Below, piece by piece: positions 35,965 to 46,600 of a stretch of DNA of 64,000 nucleotides; the stretch's first letter is position 1, and every line of letters begins with the position of its first letter. The notes beneath the pieces were generated by a model. It saw only the letters and a list, made by a program, of their open reading frames with translations. It was not told the DNA's origin and searched no databases. The DNA is from Cognatishimia activa. GTDB lineage: Bacteria; Pseudomonadota; Alphaproteobacteria; Rhodobacterales; Rhodobacteraceae. The stretch lies in the NCBI RefSeq assembly GCF_001458335.1, contig NZ_CYTO01000010.1, forward strand, positions 125,310-189,309, in the 5' to 3' direction. Position numbers and translations under genes: made by a program.

Positions 35965-37292
35965 GACGTCGCCTCTGCAATCAGATGGAAGAACGTGCCT
36001 GTCACTTGGCCCTTCACAGAGCCGGTTTCCGGCACAGGATTGCCGTCTGCATCGCCAACTTGCGCCAATGGCGCATCTGGTTCTTCCAAAATGGTCGAGT
36101 AGTGGAATTCATGGCCGCGAAGACGCGCGCCGGCCTCATAGCCAAGCATTCGTGCGTTCAATGTTGCCTGCCGGTATCCAAGGTGGAATTTTCTTTTTTC
36201 ATAGGAGGTGACTAGACCGAGTAGTCCAAGCATTTGGTGACGAATGCCCTCTTTGTCGATCAGTGTTTCGCCAAGGGCCATGTAGCCACCGCATTCCCCG
36301 TGGACGGGTTTTGTTTCTGCGTGTTTGCGCACTGCGTTACGGAAATTTGTCGCCGCTGCGATCTTACCAGCGTGGAGTTCCGGATATCCGCCCGGTAACC
36401 ACACAAGATCTGCGTCATGCGCAGGCGCTTCATCCGCCAGTGGAGAGAAGGGCGCAATCTCTGCGCCCGCTGCGCGCCATCCTTCCACCAAATGTGGGTA
36501 CGTAAAACTAAACGCCGCATCTTGCGCCATGGCAATTTTTTGCGCCGGCGGCTGTGGCAATGCACCCGTCAAACTTGGTCCAGCCGCGGCGGCTGCTTTG
36601 ATAGCTTCCAAATCAACGTTTTCGCGCAAGAAGGCCGCATAGCCCGCGATCGCCGCTTCTAGATCCGGATGTTCTACCGCTTGGATCAGGCCCAAATGCC
36701 TCTCAGGCAGGGCCAGATCTCCGCGACGGGGCAAGACGCCAAGCACCTTAACACCTGCCTTTTCCATGCCAAGGCGGGTTAGCCGCTCGTGGCGCGGACT
36801 TGCACAGCGATTGAGGATGACGCCCGCGAAGGGCAGCTCTGGATTGTAGGCCTTAAATCCCAGCGCCGTCGCCGCAGCTGATTGCGCTTGGCCGCCCACA
36901 TCGATGACCAACACAACGGGCCAGCCCATGGTCAGAGCGGTCTCTGCCGAGGAGCCAAAGCCACTTTCGCCCTTGGTTGCAACGCCATCAAATAGGCCCA
37001 TGGACCCTTCCGCGACGATGATATCTGCGCCATTTGATTGCTGGGAAATTCCGCCTACCAATTCGGGACGCATAGCCCATGTGTCTAGATTGAACGAGGG
37101 CCGACCCGCTGCCGCCCGGTGAAAGGCTGGGTCAATGTAGTCAGGGCCAGATTTGAAGGGCTGCACATTCAGCCCATCTTCCGCCAATGCGCGCAAAAGA
37201 CCCAGCATGACTGTGGTCTTGCCGGTGCCCGAAGAGGGCGCAGAAATTAAGATACCGGGTGCATTCGTCTTCGCGTTATCAATCATCGCCAT
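35961..37292 (-). CDS. cobB: Hydrogenobyrinic acid a,c-diamide synthase
   Basis: ATP- and glutamine-dependent amidation of the a and c side chains in the aerobic route. About 443 residues. The P-loop is [20 protein letters not shown] with [15 protein letters not shown] class I-like glutamine amidotransferase domain follows with [16 protein letters not shown] (nucleophile Cys) and a C-terminal GHEFHYSTI. Start codons at 37292 or 37286 overlap the cobM end slightly; the longer in-frame stretch to 37403 runs antiphase through cobM and is rejected. Confidence 0.93.
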   Translation of the reverse strand: MAMIDNAKTNAPGILISAPSSGTGKTTVMLGLLRALAEDGLNVQPFKSGPDYIDPAFHRAAAGRPSFNLDTWAMRPELVGGISQQSNGADIIVAEGSMGLFDGVATKGESGFGSSAETALTMGWPVVLVIDVGGQAQSAAATALGFKAYNPELPFAGVILNRCASPRHERLTRLGMEKAGVKVLGVLPRRGDLALPERHLGLIQAVEHPDLEAAIAGYAAFLRENVDLEAIKAAAAAGPSLTGALPQPPAQKIAMAQDAAFSFTYPHLVEGWRAAGAEIAPFSPLADEAPAHDADLVWLPGGYPELHAGKIAAATNFRNAVRKHAETKPVHGECGGYMALGETLIDKEGIRHQMLGLLGLVTSYEKRKFHLGYRQATLNARMLGYEAGARLRGHEFHYSTILEEPDAPLAQVGDADGNPVPETGSVKGQVTGTFFHLIAEATS

Positions 37293-38073
37293 GTCTCCAG
37301 CTGGACCACGGGCTCTCAGCGCTTTGGGGTCTGTAGCGGCGGTCGTAATCTGTTGAATAAAGGGCGCTTTCCTCAAACCCCTGCGCCGCCAGGGCGGGGC
37401 CAACGAGGATCAACGCAGTGCGCGTCACATGATCGGGGACGTCTTTGGGAAGCGTGGCGAGCGTCGTGCGAATGATTTCCTGGTCAGGCCAGGAAGCGCG
37501 ATACACTACGGCGACAGGGCATTCAGCGCCATAATATGGGGTCAGCTCGTTCGCGACATTATCCAAGTTTCCGATGGAAAGATGGATCGCCAAGGTCGCG
37601 CCCGTGGCTGCAAAATTCGCTAATGTTTCGCCGTCCGGCATTGACGACGCACGCCCTGGCGTGCGGGTCAAAACCACCGATTGGGTAAGGCCTGGCAGGG
37701 TCAGTTCGCTTTCAAGCGCAGCCGCGGCTGCGGCAAAGCTCGGAACACCCGGTGTGACAGAGACGTCAATGCCTTCTGCGCGCAGGCGGCGAATTTGTTC
37801 GCCCATGGCCGACCAAACCGACAAGTCACCCGAATGGATACGTGCCACGTCATGGCCTGCCTCGGCAGCGGCTTTGCATTCGGTCACGATGGCATCCAAA
37901 TCCAGCGGCGCAGTATTCACGATCCGCGCCCCTTCCGGGCAATGGGATAGGATTTCGTCGGGCACCAAAGAGCCCGCATATAAGCACACCGGACAAGAGG
38001 CGATCAGATCGCGTCCACGAAGCGTAATCAGGTCCGCCGCGCCTGGTCCTGCACCGATAAAGTGCACGGTCAT
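37279..38073 (-). CDS. cobM: Precorrin-4 C11-methyltransferase
   Basis: A 264-residue SAM-dependent methylase for C11 of precorrin-4. Motifs: [78 protein letters not shown] and [18 protein letters not shown]. These are clear CobM/CbiF features. ATG 38073 overlaps the cobE stop by 4 bases. Its C-terminus overlaps the cobB start. Confidence 0.94.
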   Translation of the reverse strand: MTVHFIGAGPGAADLITLRGRDLIASCPVCLYAGSLVPDEILSHCPEGARIVNTAPLDLDAIVTECKAAAEAGHDVARIHSGDLSVWSAMGEQIRRLRAEGIDVSVTPGVPSFAAAAAALESELTLPGLTQSVVLTRTPGRASSMPDGETLANFAATGATLAIHLSIGNLDNVANELTPYYGAECPVAVVYRASWPDQEIIRTTLATLPKDVPDHVTRTALILVGPALAAQGFEESALYSTDYDRRYRPQSAESPWSSWRHGDD

Positions 38074-38432
38074 TGGTCATTTCCTTCTGCCAAGGCGCAG
38101 GTGGCCATTCGGTCGGTCGATATATGCCGTGCAGCGATCAATCGAGCATCCGTGCCCGCGGCTGCCAGTGCACATGCTTCCGCAACGCTGCCCGTCCCGC
38201 GCGCTTCAATCACGCGCTCCGCCTGCGTTTCGGTTTCGGTGTTTTGCAGTGCCTCGGCAGAAACTCTTATCAGTTGCAGGGACGTTTCCGCTGCCAACTG
38301 CTTTATACAAAGAGCGCCAGCTTTGTCGTTTGGAACCGCCAGCGCATCCGCTCCACCACCAAGACGCTCATAGGCATCCCGCAGGCTGTCTAAAGTGGCT
38401 TCCCCACGAAACCCAAAACCAGCGATAATCAT
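38070..38432 (-). CDS. cobE: CobE/CbiG C-terminal-type protein
   Basis: A small 120-residue protein matching the CobE/CbiG C-terminal domain: [40 protein letters not shown] and [20 protein letters not shown]. CobE is required for aerobic cobalamin synthesis in Pseudomonas denitrificans, probably linked to the ring-contraction steps. ATG 38432 overlaps the cobL stop in ATGA; the in-frame ATG at 38447 is less likely. It is placed between cobL and cobM. Confidence 0.88.
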   Translation of the reverse strand: MIIAGFGFRGEATLDSLRDAYERLGGGADALAVPNDKAGALCIKQLAAETSLQLIRVSAEALQNTETETQAERVIEARGTGSVAEACALAAAGTDARLIAARHISTDRMATCALAEGNDQ

Positions 38433-39631
38433 AGGGTGACGCTCCATTGCACAATTGGATAGTTTGCCTTCCAGCCGCGCTTACTGCCAAGAGGTGCGGC
38501 TTCGCTCAAGTCAATTCGCAAGAGCTTTCCACCTTTTTCGCGATGCCAAGCCGCCAATAAAGCTTCCGCTTCCAAGGTCACCCCGTTTGCGACAAGGCGT
38601 TTGCCTTCAGAGACGTTCGTCCAAATCCAATCAAGCATCTGAGCGGATATGCCTCCGCCGATGAAAACCACGTCCGGTGCGCGTTGATCACGCAGTGTTT
38701 CCGGGGCAGGTCCGGTCACGACGTTGACAGAAACTCCCAGCGAATGGGCGTTGGTCTCGATGCGTTTAGAACGTTCTCGATCAATTTCAAATATGGTCGC
38801 TGACAATGACGCGTCTGCCAGGCACCATTCGATGCCGATTGAGCCTGAGCCGCCGCCAATATCCCACAAATGCTCGCCAAATGTTGGCGCTAGGGCTGAA
38901 AGGGTCATCGCTCGGATCGGCGATTTGGTGATCTGGCCGTCATTGCCAAAGAATGCATCTGGTCGGCCACTTGCAAAAGGCAGTGTTTGCCCATCACCGC
39001 GGACATCCAGCCCGACCAATACGGGATGCTGTATGTCATCTGGGATATGGGAAGTGCGCACAACGCGCACCCGTTCCCTAGGCCCGCCAAGAGCTTCGAG
39101 GATATGAACCAACGAGCTGCCAAACCCAGCTTCATCGAGCCAAGCACCCAACGCTTTTACCGCATCTCCGTCGCGGACGGTACAAAACACGCGCCGCCCC
39201 TCTGCCAAGAGCGGCCGCAGCCGCTCAAAAGGCGCTGCATGAAGCCCCAAACAAGGCGTCTTTTCTAAAGGCCAGCCCAGTCGTGCAGCGGCCAAAGACA
39301 AGCTGCTGACACCGGGCAAAACCTTAACTTCTTTTTGGTCAAAAATATCCAAAAGAGCGCCGCCCGCCCCGTGCCAAAACGGATCTCCTGACGCGAGCAC
39401 GACTGTCTCTTGCCCCTTAAATCCCTGCAAAACAGAAATCCCATCGGCGAAGGGCACAGGCCATTCCACCAATTCCGCATCGACATCTGGCAATAAGCCA
39501 AGATGACGTTTCGCCCCCATGATGATTTTTGCGTTTTCCAGCGCCTTCAGGCTTGCGGGCGGCAAGCCATCTGCGCCATCTTCGCCCAGACCGACGATGG
39601 TCAACCACGGGTGAGAAACGGGATCAGCCAT
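38429..39631 (-). CDS. cobL: Precorrin-6Y C5,15-methyltransferase (decarboxylating)
   Basis: A 400-residue fused enzyme: N-terminal CbiE-like methylase (LTIVGLGEDGADGLPPASLK, VVLASGDPFWHGAGGALLD, VLPGVSSLSLAAARLGWP) and C-terminal CbiT-like methylase/decarboxylase with SAM motif LWDIGGGSGSIGIEWCLADA and PDVVFIGGGI. It converts precorrin-6B to precorrin-8x. ATG 39631 has a near-perfect GGAGGTG site 7 bases upstream; that site lies inside the coding region of divergent cobK, whose start codon shares bases with this one. Confidence 0.94.
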   Translation of the reverse strand: MADPVSHPWLTIVGLGEDGADGLPPASLKALENAKIIMGAKRHLGLLPDVDAELVEWPVPFADGISVLQGFKGQETVVLASGDPFWHGAGGALLDIFDQKEVKVLPGVSSLSLAAARLGWPLEKTPCLGLHAAPFERLRPLLAEGRRVFCTVRDGDAVKALGAWLDEAGFGSSLVHILEALGGPRERVRVVRTSHIPDDIQHPVLVGLDVRGDGQTLPFASGRPDAFFGNDGQITKSPIRAMTLSALAPTFGEHLWDIGGGSGSIGIEWCLADASLSATIFEIDRERSKRIETNAHSLGVSVNVVTGPAPETLRDQRAPDVVFIGGGISAQMLDWIWTNVSEGKRLVANGVTLEAEALLAAWHREKGGKLLRIDLSEAAPLGSKRGWKANYPIVQWSVTL

Positions 39632-40388
39632 GACGCAACACCTCCTGATTTTGGGTGGCACAACGGAAGCCAGCGCTTTGGCGCGGCTGGTTGCGGAGCG
39701 CGGTTTGCAGGCGACTTTCAGCTACGCGGGGCGTGTGGACAACCCAAAACCCCAGCCACTCCCGACCCGGACCGGTGGGTTCGGTGGCCCCGACGGGCTG
39801 GCGCGCTACATTCATGACAACGCGGTGACCCATGTGATCGACGCGACGCATCCATTTGCTGCGCAGATGAGTTGGAATGCGGCTAAAGCTTGCGAGATGA
39901 CGGGTGCACGATTGGCGGCGCTGACGCGACCAGCTTGGCAGCCTCAGACCGGAGACAACTGGCAATCTGTACCCGATATCGACGTCGCGATCGCTGCGCT
40001 GGAAGGCCCGCCAAAGCGGGTCATGTTGGCGCTGGGTCGATTGCACATGGACGCCTTCGCTGCGCAACCGCAACACCACTACATTCTGCGACTGGTCGAT
40101 CAGCCCGAAGCACCGCCAGCTTTGCCCAGCCACACGGTGACCGTCGCTCGAGGCCCGTTTGATGTGGCCAACGACACAGCGCTTTTCAAAGCCCATGCGG
40201 TGGACGTGGTCGTCTGCAAAAATGCTGGCGGTACCGGCGCCATTGCGAAGCTTCACGCCGCAAGGGCGTTGGGTTTGCCGGTCATCATGATTGATCGCCC
40301 CGAACTGCCTATCCGGCCCGAATGCGCGACGCCCGCCGAGATTTTGGAGTGGGTGTCTGATCATCCAGCAACCGATCTGGGTGTATAA
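39630..40388 (+). CDS. cobK: Precorrin-6A reductase
   Basis: A 252-residue NADPH-dependent reductase converting precorrin-6A to 6B. Motifs: HLLILGGTTEASALARLVAE, SYAGRVDNPKPQPLPTRTGG, THVIDATHPFAAQMSWNAAK, RVMLALGRLHMDAF and VVVCKNAGGTGAIAKLHAAR. It is the only cluster gene on the + strand between cobF and cobW. Its ATG (39630-39632) overlaps the complement of the cobL ATG (39629-39631), and its 3' end overlaps convergent cobJ by 28 bases. It has only a weak ribosome binding site. Confidence 0.94.
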   Translation: MTQHLLILGGTTEASALARLVAERGLQATFSYAGRVDNPKPQPLPTRTGGFGGPDGLARYIHDNAVTHVIDATHPFAAQMSWNAAKACEMTGARLAALTRPAWQPQTGDNWQSVPDIDVAIAALEGPPKRVMLALGRLHMDAFAAQPQHHYILRLVDQPEAPPALPSHTVTVARGPFDVANDTALFKAHAVDVVVCKNAGGTGAIAKLHAARALGLPVIMIDRPELPIRPECATPAEILEWVSDHPATDLGV

Positions 40389-41113
40389 ATCAGTGGAGCG
40401 CCATCCCGTTCGATAATGCGTGTTGTTGATGAACCCAAAAGCACGACGGTCCGCATGTCCGCCATGTCCTCTGTTACGTCTGGCAAAGGCACAATACGAA
40501 TGGTTTGATCCGGCCGGCTTACATTGCGGGCAAAAATCATCGGACGATTGTCGCTGCAGGCCTCCTGTAAGGTTTTTACAGCTTTTCCAAACCCTTCCGG
40601 GCGGGATTTGGAGCGTGGGTTATAGAAGGCCATTGCAAAATCGGCCTCGGCCGCAAGCCGGAGGCGTTTTTCAATGAGTTCCCACGGTTTCATATTGTCC
40701 GAAAGGTTGATGGCACAAAAATCATGCCCAAGAGGGGCACCGCAGGCGGCGGATGCGGCCAGCATCGCCGTAATGCCTGGCAGGACTTGAATGTCTAAAT
40801 TTCGCCAATCCGGTTCGCCGTGTTCCACGGCTTCAAGAACCGCAGCGGCCATAGCAAACACGCCGGGATCTCCGGACGACACGACGACGACTTTTTTGCC
40901 TTCGCTCGCCATCTCTAAGGCGTGCCGAGAGCGATCAATCTCCACGCGGTTGTCGGACGCATGTTTCGTCAACCCCTCGCGTGCGGTGATCCGTTCGACA
41001 TAGGGAATATAGCCCACAACATCCGTGGCTTGATCAATGGCCGCCTGCACTTCGGGCGTAATCAGATTGTCATCGCCGGGGCCAATTCCAACGATGGTCA
41101 CGGACCCGGTCAT
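40361..41113 (-). CDS. cobJ: Precorrin-3B C17-methyltransferase
   Basis: Ring-contracting methylase of the aerobic route (precorrin-3B to precorrin-4), 250 residues. Motifs: VTIVGIGPGDDNLITPEVQA, VVGYIPYVERITAREGLTKH, VVVVSSGDPGVFAMAAAVLE, VLPGITAMLAASAACGAPLG, FCAINLSDNMKPWELIEKRL and MAFYNPRSKSRPEG. It overlaps the cobI stop in ATGA at its start and convergent cobK at its end. Confidence 0.94.
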   Translation of the reverse strand: MTGSVTIVGIGPGDDNLITPEVQAAIDQATDVVGYIPYVERITAREGLTKHASDNRVEIDRSRHALEMASEGKKVVVVSSGDPGVFAMAAAVLEAVEHGEPDWRNLDIQVLPGITAMLAASAACGAPLGHDFCAINLSDNMKPWELIEKRLRLAAEADFAMAFYNPRSKSRPEGFGKAVKTLQEACSDNRPMIFARNVSRPDQTIRIVPLPDVTEDMADMRTVVLLGSSTTRIIERDGAPLIYTPRSVAG

Positions 41114-41835
41114 GGCCTGCGCCCTTGGCCATGCACGACAATAATCGAGAAGTAAGGCGTGACTTTTTCGGTCACTTCCGACAGCTTCATGCAGGTCTGC
41201 TTCGCCATGGTCGCAAATTGCACCAGGTAGGCATCATCAAACTTACCACCCGCCTTCAAGGCGCGAATGACTTTCTCGAAATTGGTTCCAATCTTCATGA
41301 TCACCAGTGCATCGGTGGCGGCGATATGACTGACGAGTTTGTCCTCATCCAATGTGCCCATCAGCACGGTCAGAACATCATCGCCCCATGTGATCGGCGC
41401 ACCAGTCGCGGTCCAAGCGCCCGACATGCCGGTGATGGCGGGGACGACTTCTGTAGGCACGTGATCTTTCACACGGGTGTAGATGTGCATGAAAGAGCCA
41501 TAAAAGAATGGATCGCCCTCACAAAGCACGACGACATCTTCGCCGGATTTGGCTAGGTCTATCAGGTGAGAGGTGACCTCTTCGTAGAAACCAGACAGGA
41601 TTTCATTATAGCGAGGATCGGTCAAAGGGATCTCTGTCGTGACCGGATATTCCATTGCGAATTCAACGGCATCTTCAGGGATCATACCGTCAACGATGCT
41701 GCGTGCCTGTCCTTTGCGGCCCGCTTTCCGGAAGAAAGCGACATGCTTCGCATTGGTCAGCAATCGATGCGTTTTCACGCTCATCAAGTCTGGATCGCCG
41801 GGGCCAAGGCCGATGCCGTAAATAGTACCGCTCAT
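41110..41835 (-). CDS. cobI: Precorrin-2 C20-methyltransferase
   Basis: SAM-dependent methylation of precorrin-2 at C20, 241 residues. Motifs: GTIYGIGLGPGDPDLMSVKT, ARSIVDGMIP, EFAMEYPVTTEIPLTDPRYN, VVLCEGDPFFYGSFMHIYTR and VVPAITGMSGAWTATGAPIT. ATG 41835 is preceded by GGAAGGA on the - strand; an in-frame start at 41865 lies inside cobH and is less likely. It is four bases after the cobH stop. Confidence 0.94.
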   Translation of the reverse strand: MSGTIYGIGLGPGDPDLMSVKTHRLLTNAKHVAFFRKAGRKGQARSIVDGMIPEDAVEFAMEYPVTTEIPLTDPRYNEILSGFYEEVTSHLIDLAKSGEDVVVLCEGDPFFYGSFMHIYTRVKDHVPTEVVPAITGMSGAWTATGAPITWGDDVLTVLMGTLDEDKLVSHIAATDALVIMKIGTNFEKVIRALKAGGKFDDAYLVQFATMAKQTCMKLSEVTEKVTPYFSIIVVHGQGRRP

Positions 41836-41839
41836 GGAT

Positions 41840-42472
41840 TTATTCCTTCCGGCTGGCGATGGCATTAATCGCTGCGACGGTCATGGCTGAGCCGCCAAGG
41901 CGACCTTCGACGATCATGCACGGCACTGGCTGATCTTGCCAAAGCGCGTCTTTGCTTTCGCGTGCGCCGACGAAGCCCACTGGGCAACCTATGATCGCAG
42001 CCGGACGTGGGCAATCTGGATCTTCAAGCATATTCAGCAAATGAAAAAGCGCGGTTGGGGCGTTGCCGATCGCCACAATCGAGCCGCCAAGACGATCTCG
42101 CCAATGTTCCAAAGCGGCGGCAGAGCGGGTGTTGCCCATCTCTTTTGCCAGCTCGTGGATACCATCCGCATGCAAGGTACAGATCACGTCATTGTTGGCA
42201 GGCAGACGCGGACGGGTCACACCGCCTGAAACCATACGCGCATCGCAGAAAATGGGGGCTCCATTCTCCATCGCATTGCGTGCGGCGGCCACCATGCCCG
42301 GGGTGAATTTTACAAACTTCTCAAGCCCAACCATGCCCGCAGCATGGATCATGCGCACAACCACTTGTTCTTCGTCTTGGTCAAACCCTGAAAGCTCTGC
42401 TTCGCGGCGAATGGTGGCGAAGCTTTCATCATAAATGGCTTGGCCATTCTTTTCATAATCATAGGGCATCAT
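41840..42472 (-). CDS. cobH: Precorrin-8X methylmutase
   Basis: Moves the C11 methyl to C12, giving hydrogenobyrinic acid. It has 210 residues. Motifs: IRREAELSGFDQDEEQVVVR, MIHAAGMVGLEKFVKFTPGM (with the catalytic-type His), GAPIFCDARMVSGGVTRPRL, AIGNAPTALFHLLNMLED and AAIIGCPVGFVGARESKDAL. It lies between cobG and cobI in the - strand operon, with ATGA overlap to cobG. Confidence 0.95.
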   Translation of the reverse strand: MMPYDYEKNGQAIYDESFATIRREAELSGFDQDEEQVVVRMIHAAGMVGLEKFVKFTPGMVAAARNAMENGAPIFCDARMVSGGVTRPRLPANNDVICTLHADGIHELAKEMGNTRSAAALEHWRDRLGGSIVAIGNAPTALFHLLNMLEDPDCPRPAAIIGCPVGFVGARESKDALWQDQPVPCMIVEGRLGGSAMTVAAINAIASRKE

Positions 42473-43611
42473 AAGTCTCCGATGCGGTCTTTTAATTCGC
42501 TTGCGGCAAGCGCGCGGGCCATTGGCTCATCCCATGGGAGGCCGTTTTGGACAAGATCGATTTTTCCATCGCGACCCACCAACGTGACGTCTGCAGCACG
42601 GGGGCGGGCACAGCCTTTGGCGCAGCCGCTCACATGCAAGCTTCCTTCGGTTAGGCCAGCCAGCTCGCGCGCGAGCATGCGGGTGTCAAACTCGCCGGCA
42701 GGGCACCCTTTAGCGCCTGAACAAGCGTCGATGCGTAAGAGGGGATCATTTTGGTCGGTGATAAAGGTATTGCTCGCGACTGGCGCTGCGTCTTCGGTGA
42801 GGATCAGCCGCCAAGGGGTCACGCGCAGCGCTTTGCAGCCGGACGCGTTTAGGAGCGCGCGCAGATCCTGCGCAATCATCTGACCGAATGCCACGCCATA
42901 TACCGCGCCGTTCGGGTGCTGGCCGATGACCGGTCTAGCGCGTTCTTGGCGGGGCGCAGCTTGTTGCCAGTCATTAGGTGCCTTTACCGACGTCAAATGA
43001 CGGGCCATGCGTTTCGCGTCAAAACCGCCGGACGCGATAAACCAATGTGCCATTTCAATGAGCTGATCGACAGCGGTTTCCACCGTCACAGGAAGGCCGC
43101 GTTTCAAACCATCAGCTCTGGCAATTAACCCGTCGACGGTGCGTTCTATGCGCAGGTCGCCGGATTGGTTGGCCAACATTGGTGCGGTTCCAGCGTCAAT
43201 CGCAAAACCAAACTTCTCTGGCAGAAGGGGGAGCTCATCCAGTCTTTGGATCAATTCACGTGTGATCGTGGAAGTCGCGTCTCCGTCTACCCAGTCTGGC
43301 GGCACAAGAACATTGCGTCTTGCCTCCAAATCTGGGTCATCGGGCAGCAGCCCCAACGATTGTAAGTCGCTCAGAAGCGCCTCATGATTTTCTGGCCGCA
43401 CCCCGCGAATTTGAAGATTGGCGCGGTTTGTGAGGTCTATGACGCCAGAGCCATGTCGCTCTGCCAAATCACACAAGCCAAAAGTCTGATCTGCAGTCAG
43501 TCGCGCCAATGTGGGCCGCACCCGAACCACTAGCCCATCGCCGGACATCATTGGGCGATAGGCACCGGGGCACCAGCCTTTTGCGTCAGGGCGTTGGGCG
43601 ATTTGGCTCAT
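42469..43611 (-). CDS. cobG: Precorrin-3B synthase (oxygen-dependent)
   Basis: A 380-residue sulfite/nitrite-reductase-fold monooxygenase carrying a 4Fe-4S cluster; it hydroxylates precorrin-3A using O2. Features: KGWCPGAYRPMMSGDGLVVR, VIDLTNRANLQIRGVRPENH, and cluster cysteines in DACSGAKGCPAGEFDTR and HVSGCAKGCARPRAADVTLV. This gene is the clearest marker for the aerobic pathway and so for growth with oxygen. The start ATG 43611 overlaps the cobN stop in ATGA. Confidence 0.94.
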   Translation of the reverse strand: MSQIAQRPDAKGWCPGAYRPMMSGDGLVVRVRPTLARLTADQTFGLCDLAERHGSGVIDLTNRANLQIRGVRPENHEALLSDLQSLGLLPDDPDLEARRNVLVPPDWVDGDATSTITRELIQRLDELPLLPEKFGFAIDAGTAPMLANQSGDLRIERTVDGLIARADGLKRGLPVTVETAVDQLIEMAHWFIASGGFDAKRMARHLTSVKAPNDWQQAAPRQERARPVIGQHPNGAVYGVAFGQMIAQDLRALLNASGCKALRVTPWRLILTEDAAPVASNTFITDQNDPLLRIDACSGAKGCPAGEFDTRMLARELAGLTEGSLHVSGCAKGCARPRAADVTLVGRDGKIDLVQNGLPWDEPMARALAASELKDRIGDL

Positions 43612-46600
43612 GCGCTGCGCTCCAGCTCAACGAGGATCGAGTTCCGCCGGGTCTGCCATAGGCCTGCTTCATGCAGGGCCGCAAAACGGTCACGCATGGC
43701 TGCAAGCGCCTGCGGGTTATTTTCGGCTAAGAAATCTACGATTGCTTCATTGCCTAAAGTGGCCTCGTGATAAGCATCAAACAGGGCAGGGTGAACTGCA
43801 TCAGCTAGGTGTGCGAAGGCAGCCAAATGCTCAAGCGTAGCAGCAATTTCTGCGCCACCGCGGAACCCGTGACGCATCATGCCTGCAAGCCAATCCGGGT
43901 TGGTGGCGCGGGCATGAACGACGCGCGCAACCTCTTCATCCAATGTGCGCGCACGGGGCTTTTCAGGATTGGTTGCGTCCAAGTGGTAGAGCGCTGCATC
44001 GCCGCCGGTAATCGACTGCGCCGCCTTAAAGCCTGCTTCGTGGCTCGCGTAATCCACCGCCAGAAGAATATCGGTTTCTGGCATATCTTGCAGATGCACA
44101 AAACTATCAGCTGCGGCGACGCGGTCTTGAATGCCTTCTTTGTCTTGGTGTGGCTGATCTTTGTCCAGCGCCCAGCTTGAGGCCGATAGCCACGCCGCAC
44201 CGGCTTGCGCACGGGCGTCTTCACCATATTCAGTCAGGTGCCCCATTCCCAAACCGTAGCTGCCTGGGGCTGGTCCGTAAACGCGCGGGGCAGGCGGGTC
44301 GCCAACAAACGGGTTCCAATCTGCGGCCTCATCGCGCTCTGATAGGGCGCGCACCGCTTGGGAGAAGAGAGCCGAGAGGGTTGGGAAAACATCACGGAAG
44401 AGACCAGAGACCCGCAAGGTGACGTCCAAACGTGGACGATCCAGCATGGCAATGGGCAGGATTTCAACGCCAGAGACCCGCTCAGAGCCTTCATCCCATA
44501 CCGGTTTGGCTCCTAACAGGTGCAAGGCCATGGCGAATTCTTCGCCGGCAGTGCGCATGGTGGCAGAACCCCACAGATCCACGATCAGGTTCTTTGGGTA
44601 ATCGCCTTCGTCCTGAAGGTGTTTGCGCACCAGTTCTTCGGCGAGTTTCACACCTTGAGCATAGGCTGAACGCGTCGGAACGCTGCGCGGATCGGTGGTG
44701 AACAGGTTGCGTCCAGTCGGCAGAACATCGGTGCGACCGCGGTAAGGAGAGCCGGATGGCCCCGCTTCAATGCGTTTGCCACTTAGCGCACGGATCAGGG
44801 CGTCGCGTTCGGCATCCGCTGAGGTACTTGCATCAAAGGCGGTTTGGTTGTCTGGACGACGACCATAGACATGGAGGCCATCGCCAAATTGGCTTTCTTT
44901 GATGTCACAGACGAAGGTGTCGATCCGGGTGATGGCCTCGGCCAAACACGTGGCTTCGCTCAACCCAAGTTGGTCTGACAAGCCAAGCGCATCCGCTTCG
45001 GTGCGAATATTGTCCTGCAGCCGATCACGGCGCTTTGGATCCAGACCATCGGCGTTTGAGAACTCGTCCAGCAGGTTTTCTAGGATAGCAAACCGTTGTG
45101 GCGCAGCGCTCTCTTTCAGCGGTGGGGGCACGTGACCCAAGGTCACAGCGCCAATGCGCCGTTTGGCTTGGGCGGCTTCACCGGGGTCGTTCACGATGAA
45201 GGGGTATACGACCGGCAGGTGACCCGTGAGGACCTCAGGCCAGCATTCGTCAGAGAGGGCAACGGATTTACCTGGCAACCATTCCAATGTGCCATGGGCA
45301 CCCACATGGATCAGTGCATGGGCCGTAAAGTGCTGGCGGAGCCACAGGTAGAAGGCCACATAGCTGTGGCGCGGGGTGCGGGCGAGATCGTGGTATTCGT
45401 CCGCGCGTTGATCATCTGCACCGCGTTCAGGTTGCAAAGCAATCAACAGATTGCCGCGCTGGGTGGCTTTGAAACGGAATGTGCCATTTTCAAAGCTGGG
45501 GTCCTCGGTGGGATCACCCCAAACCTTCGCAAGGTCTTCTTGCAATGATTGTGGCAGGGATTTCAACGCTTCCCTGTATTCAGCGAGCGGCCAAGAAAAC
45601 TCGGCATCAGCCAAAGCTTCGCTGAGGGCAGGGCCAGCATCAATCTTGGCACCTGCCTCCGTTAGGTCACCCGCGATTGCCTCGGCGCTGGCCAAGGCGT
45701 CCAAACCGACCGCATGGGCCATGTTCCAATCCTGACCGGGATAGGTGGACAGCACCATGGCGAGTTTTTTGTCTGCCATTGGGGTTTGCTCGAGGCGCAC
45801 CCATTGCTCGACCTTGTCGGCGATCGCACAGATCCGGTCCGCATGGGGGCGATGGCCAAAGCGGGAATATTCAAGGTGCGGGTCTTTCTTGCCCGGTTCT
45901 TTGAAGCTGGCGATGCCCGAAAACAAGCGACCATCTACTTCGGGCAAAACCACATGCATCGCCAGATCCGCCGGTGCCAGCCCTCGTTCTGCTTCAGCCC
46001 ATGCCTTTTTGCGGCTGGTGGCCAGAGCCATTTGGAAGACGGGCGCGTCAGTCGCATCAAGCGGAGAGGTGCCGTCCATGCCTTTGCCGGAAAAAGCGGT
46101 GGCGTTCACGATGGCCGCTGGGCGCAGCTCTTGTAGCATTTGTGCAATCCAAGCCGCGGCGTCCGGTTGCTTGAGCGTTGGAGCGAACAGGCCGATCACC
46201 TCAAAACCACGGGTCTCAAATTCTGCAGAGAGCGCTTCTATCGGGGCCATGTCGGCAGCCGTTAGATAGGAACGGTAAAAACTCAGCACGATCAGGGGCT
46301 TGTCGCTTTGTCGTTCGGCAGCGCAGATACCGATGTCAGGCCGCCATGCGCCATGGTTTGGTACGTTTTTTGTCCCCGGAACCGGTTTGGCATAAAGCCC
46401 CGCCGCCAATGACAATTGCGCAAGTGCGGCCTGCGCCGCAACCGCTCCGCCAGTGTCGCAGAGATGGGTGAGACGATCCAAGGTGGACTTGGGTAAGGTC
46501 GAGACCTCAACCAAACGACTGTCAGGGCGTCCATCTGCAGGCAAAACAGCGAGCGCAACGCCGTTGCGTCTCGCTAAATCTTGCAGCTGTTGAATACCGT

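Noticed and set aside
37293..37403. An N-terminal extension of CobB starting at 37403
   Set aside because: It would run through cobM coding sequence and shows no CobB homology before the P-loop region; starts at 37292 or 37286 fit the family.
37574..38428. A 284-codon open frame on the + strand opposite cobM and cobE
   Set aside because: Ser/Arg/Pro-rich composition and antisense position to two confirmed genes mark it as spurious.
39624..40364. A 246-codon open frame on the - strand opposite cobK
   Set aside because: Arg/His-rich shadow of cobK without family features.
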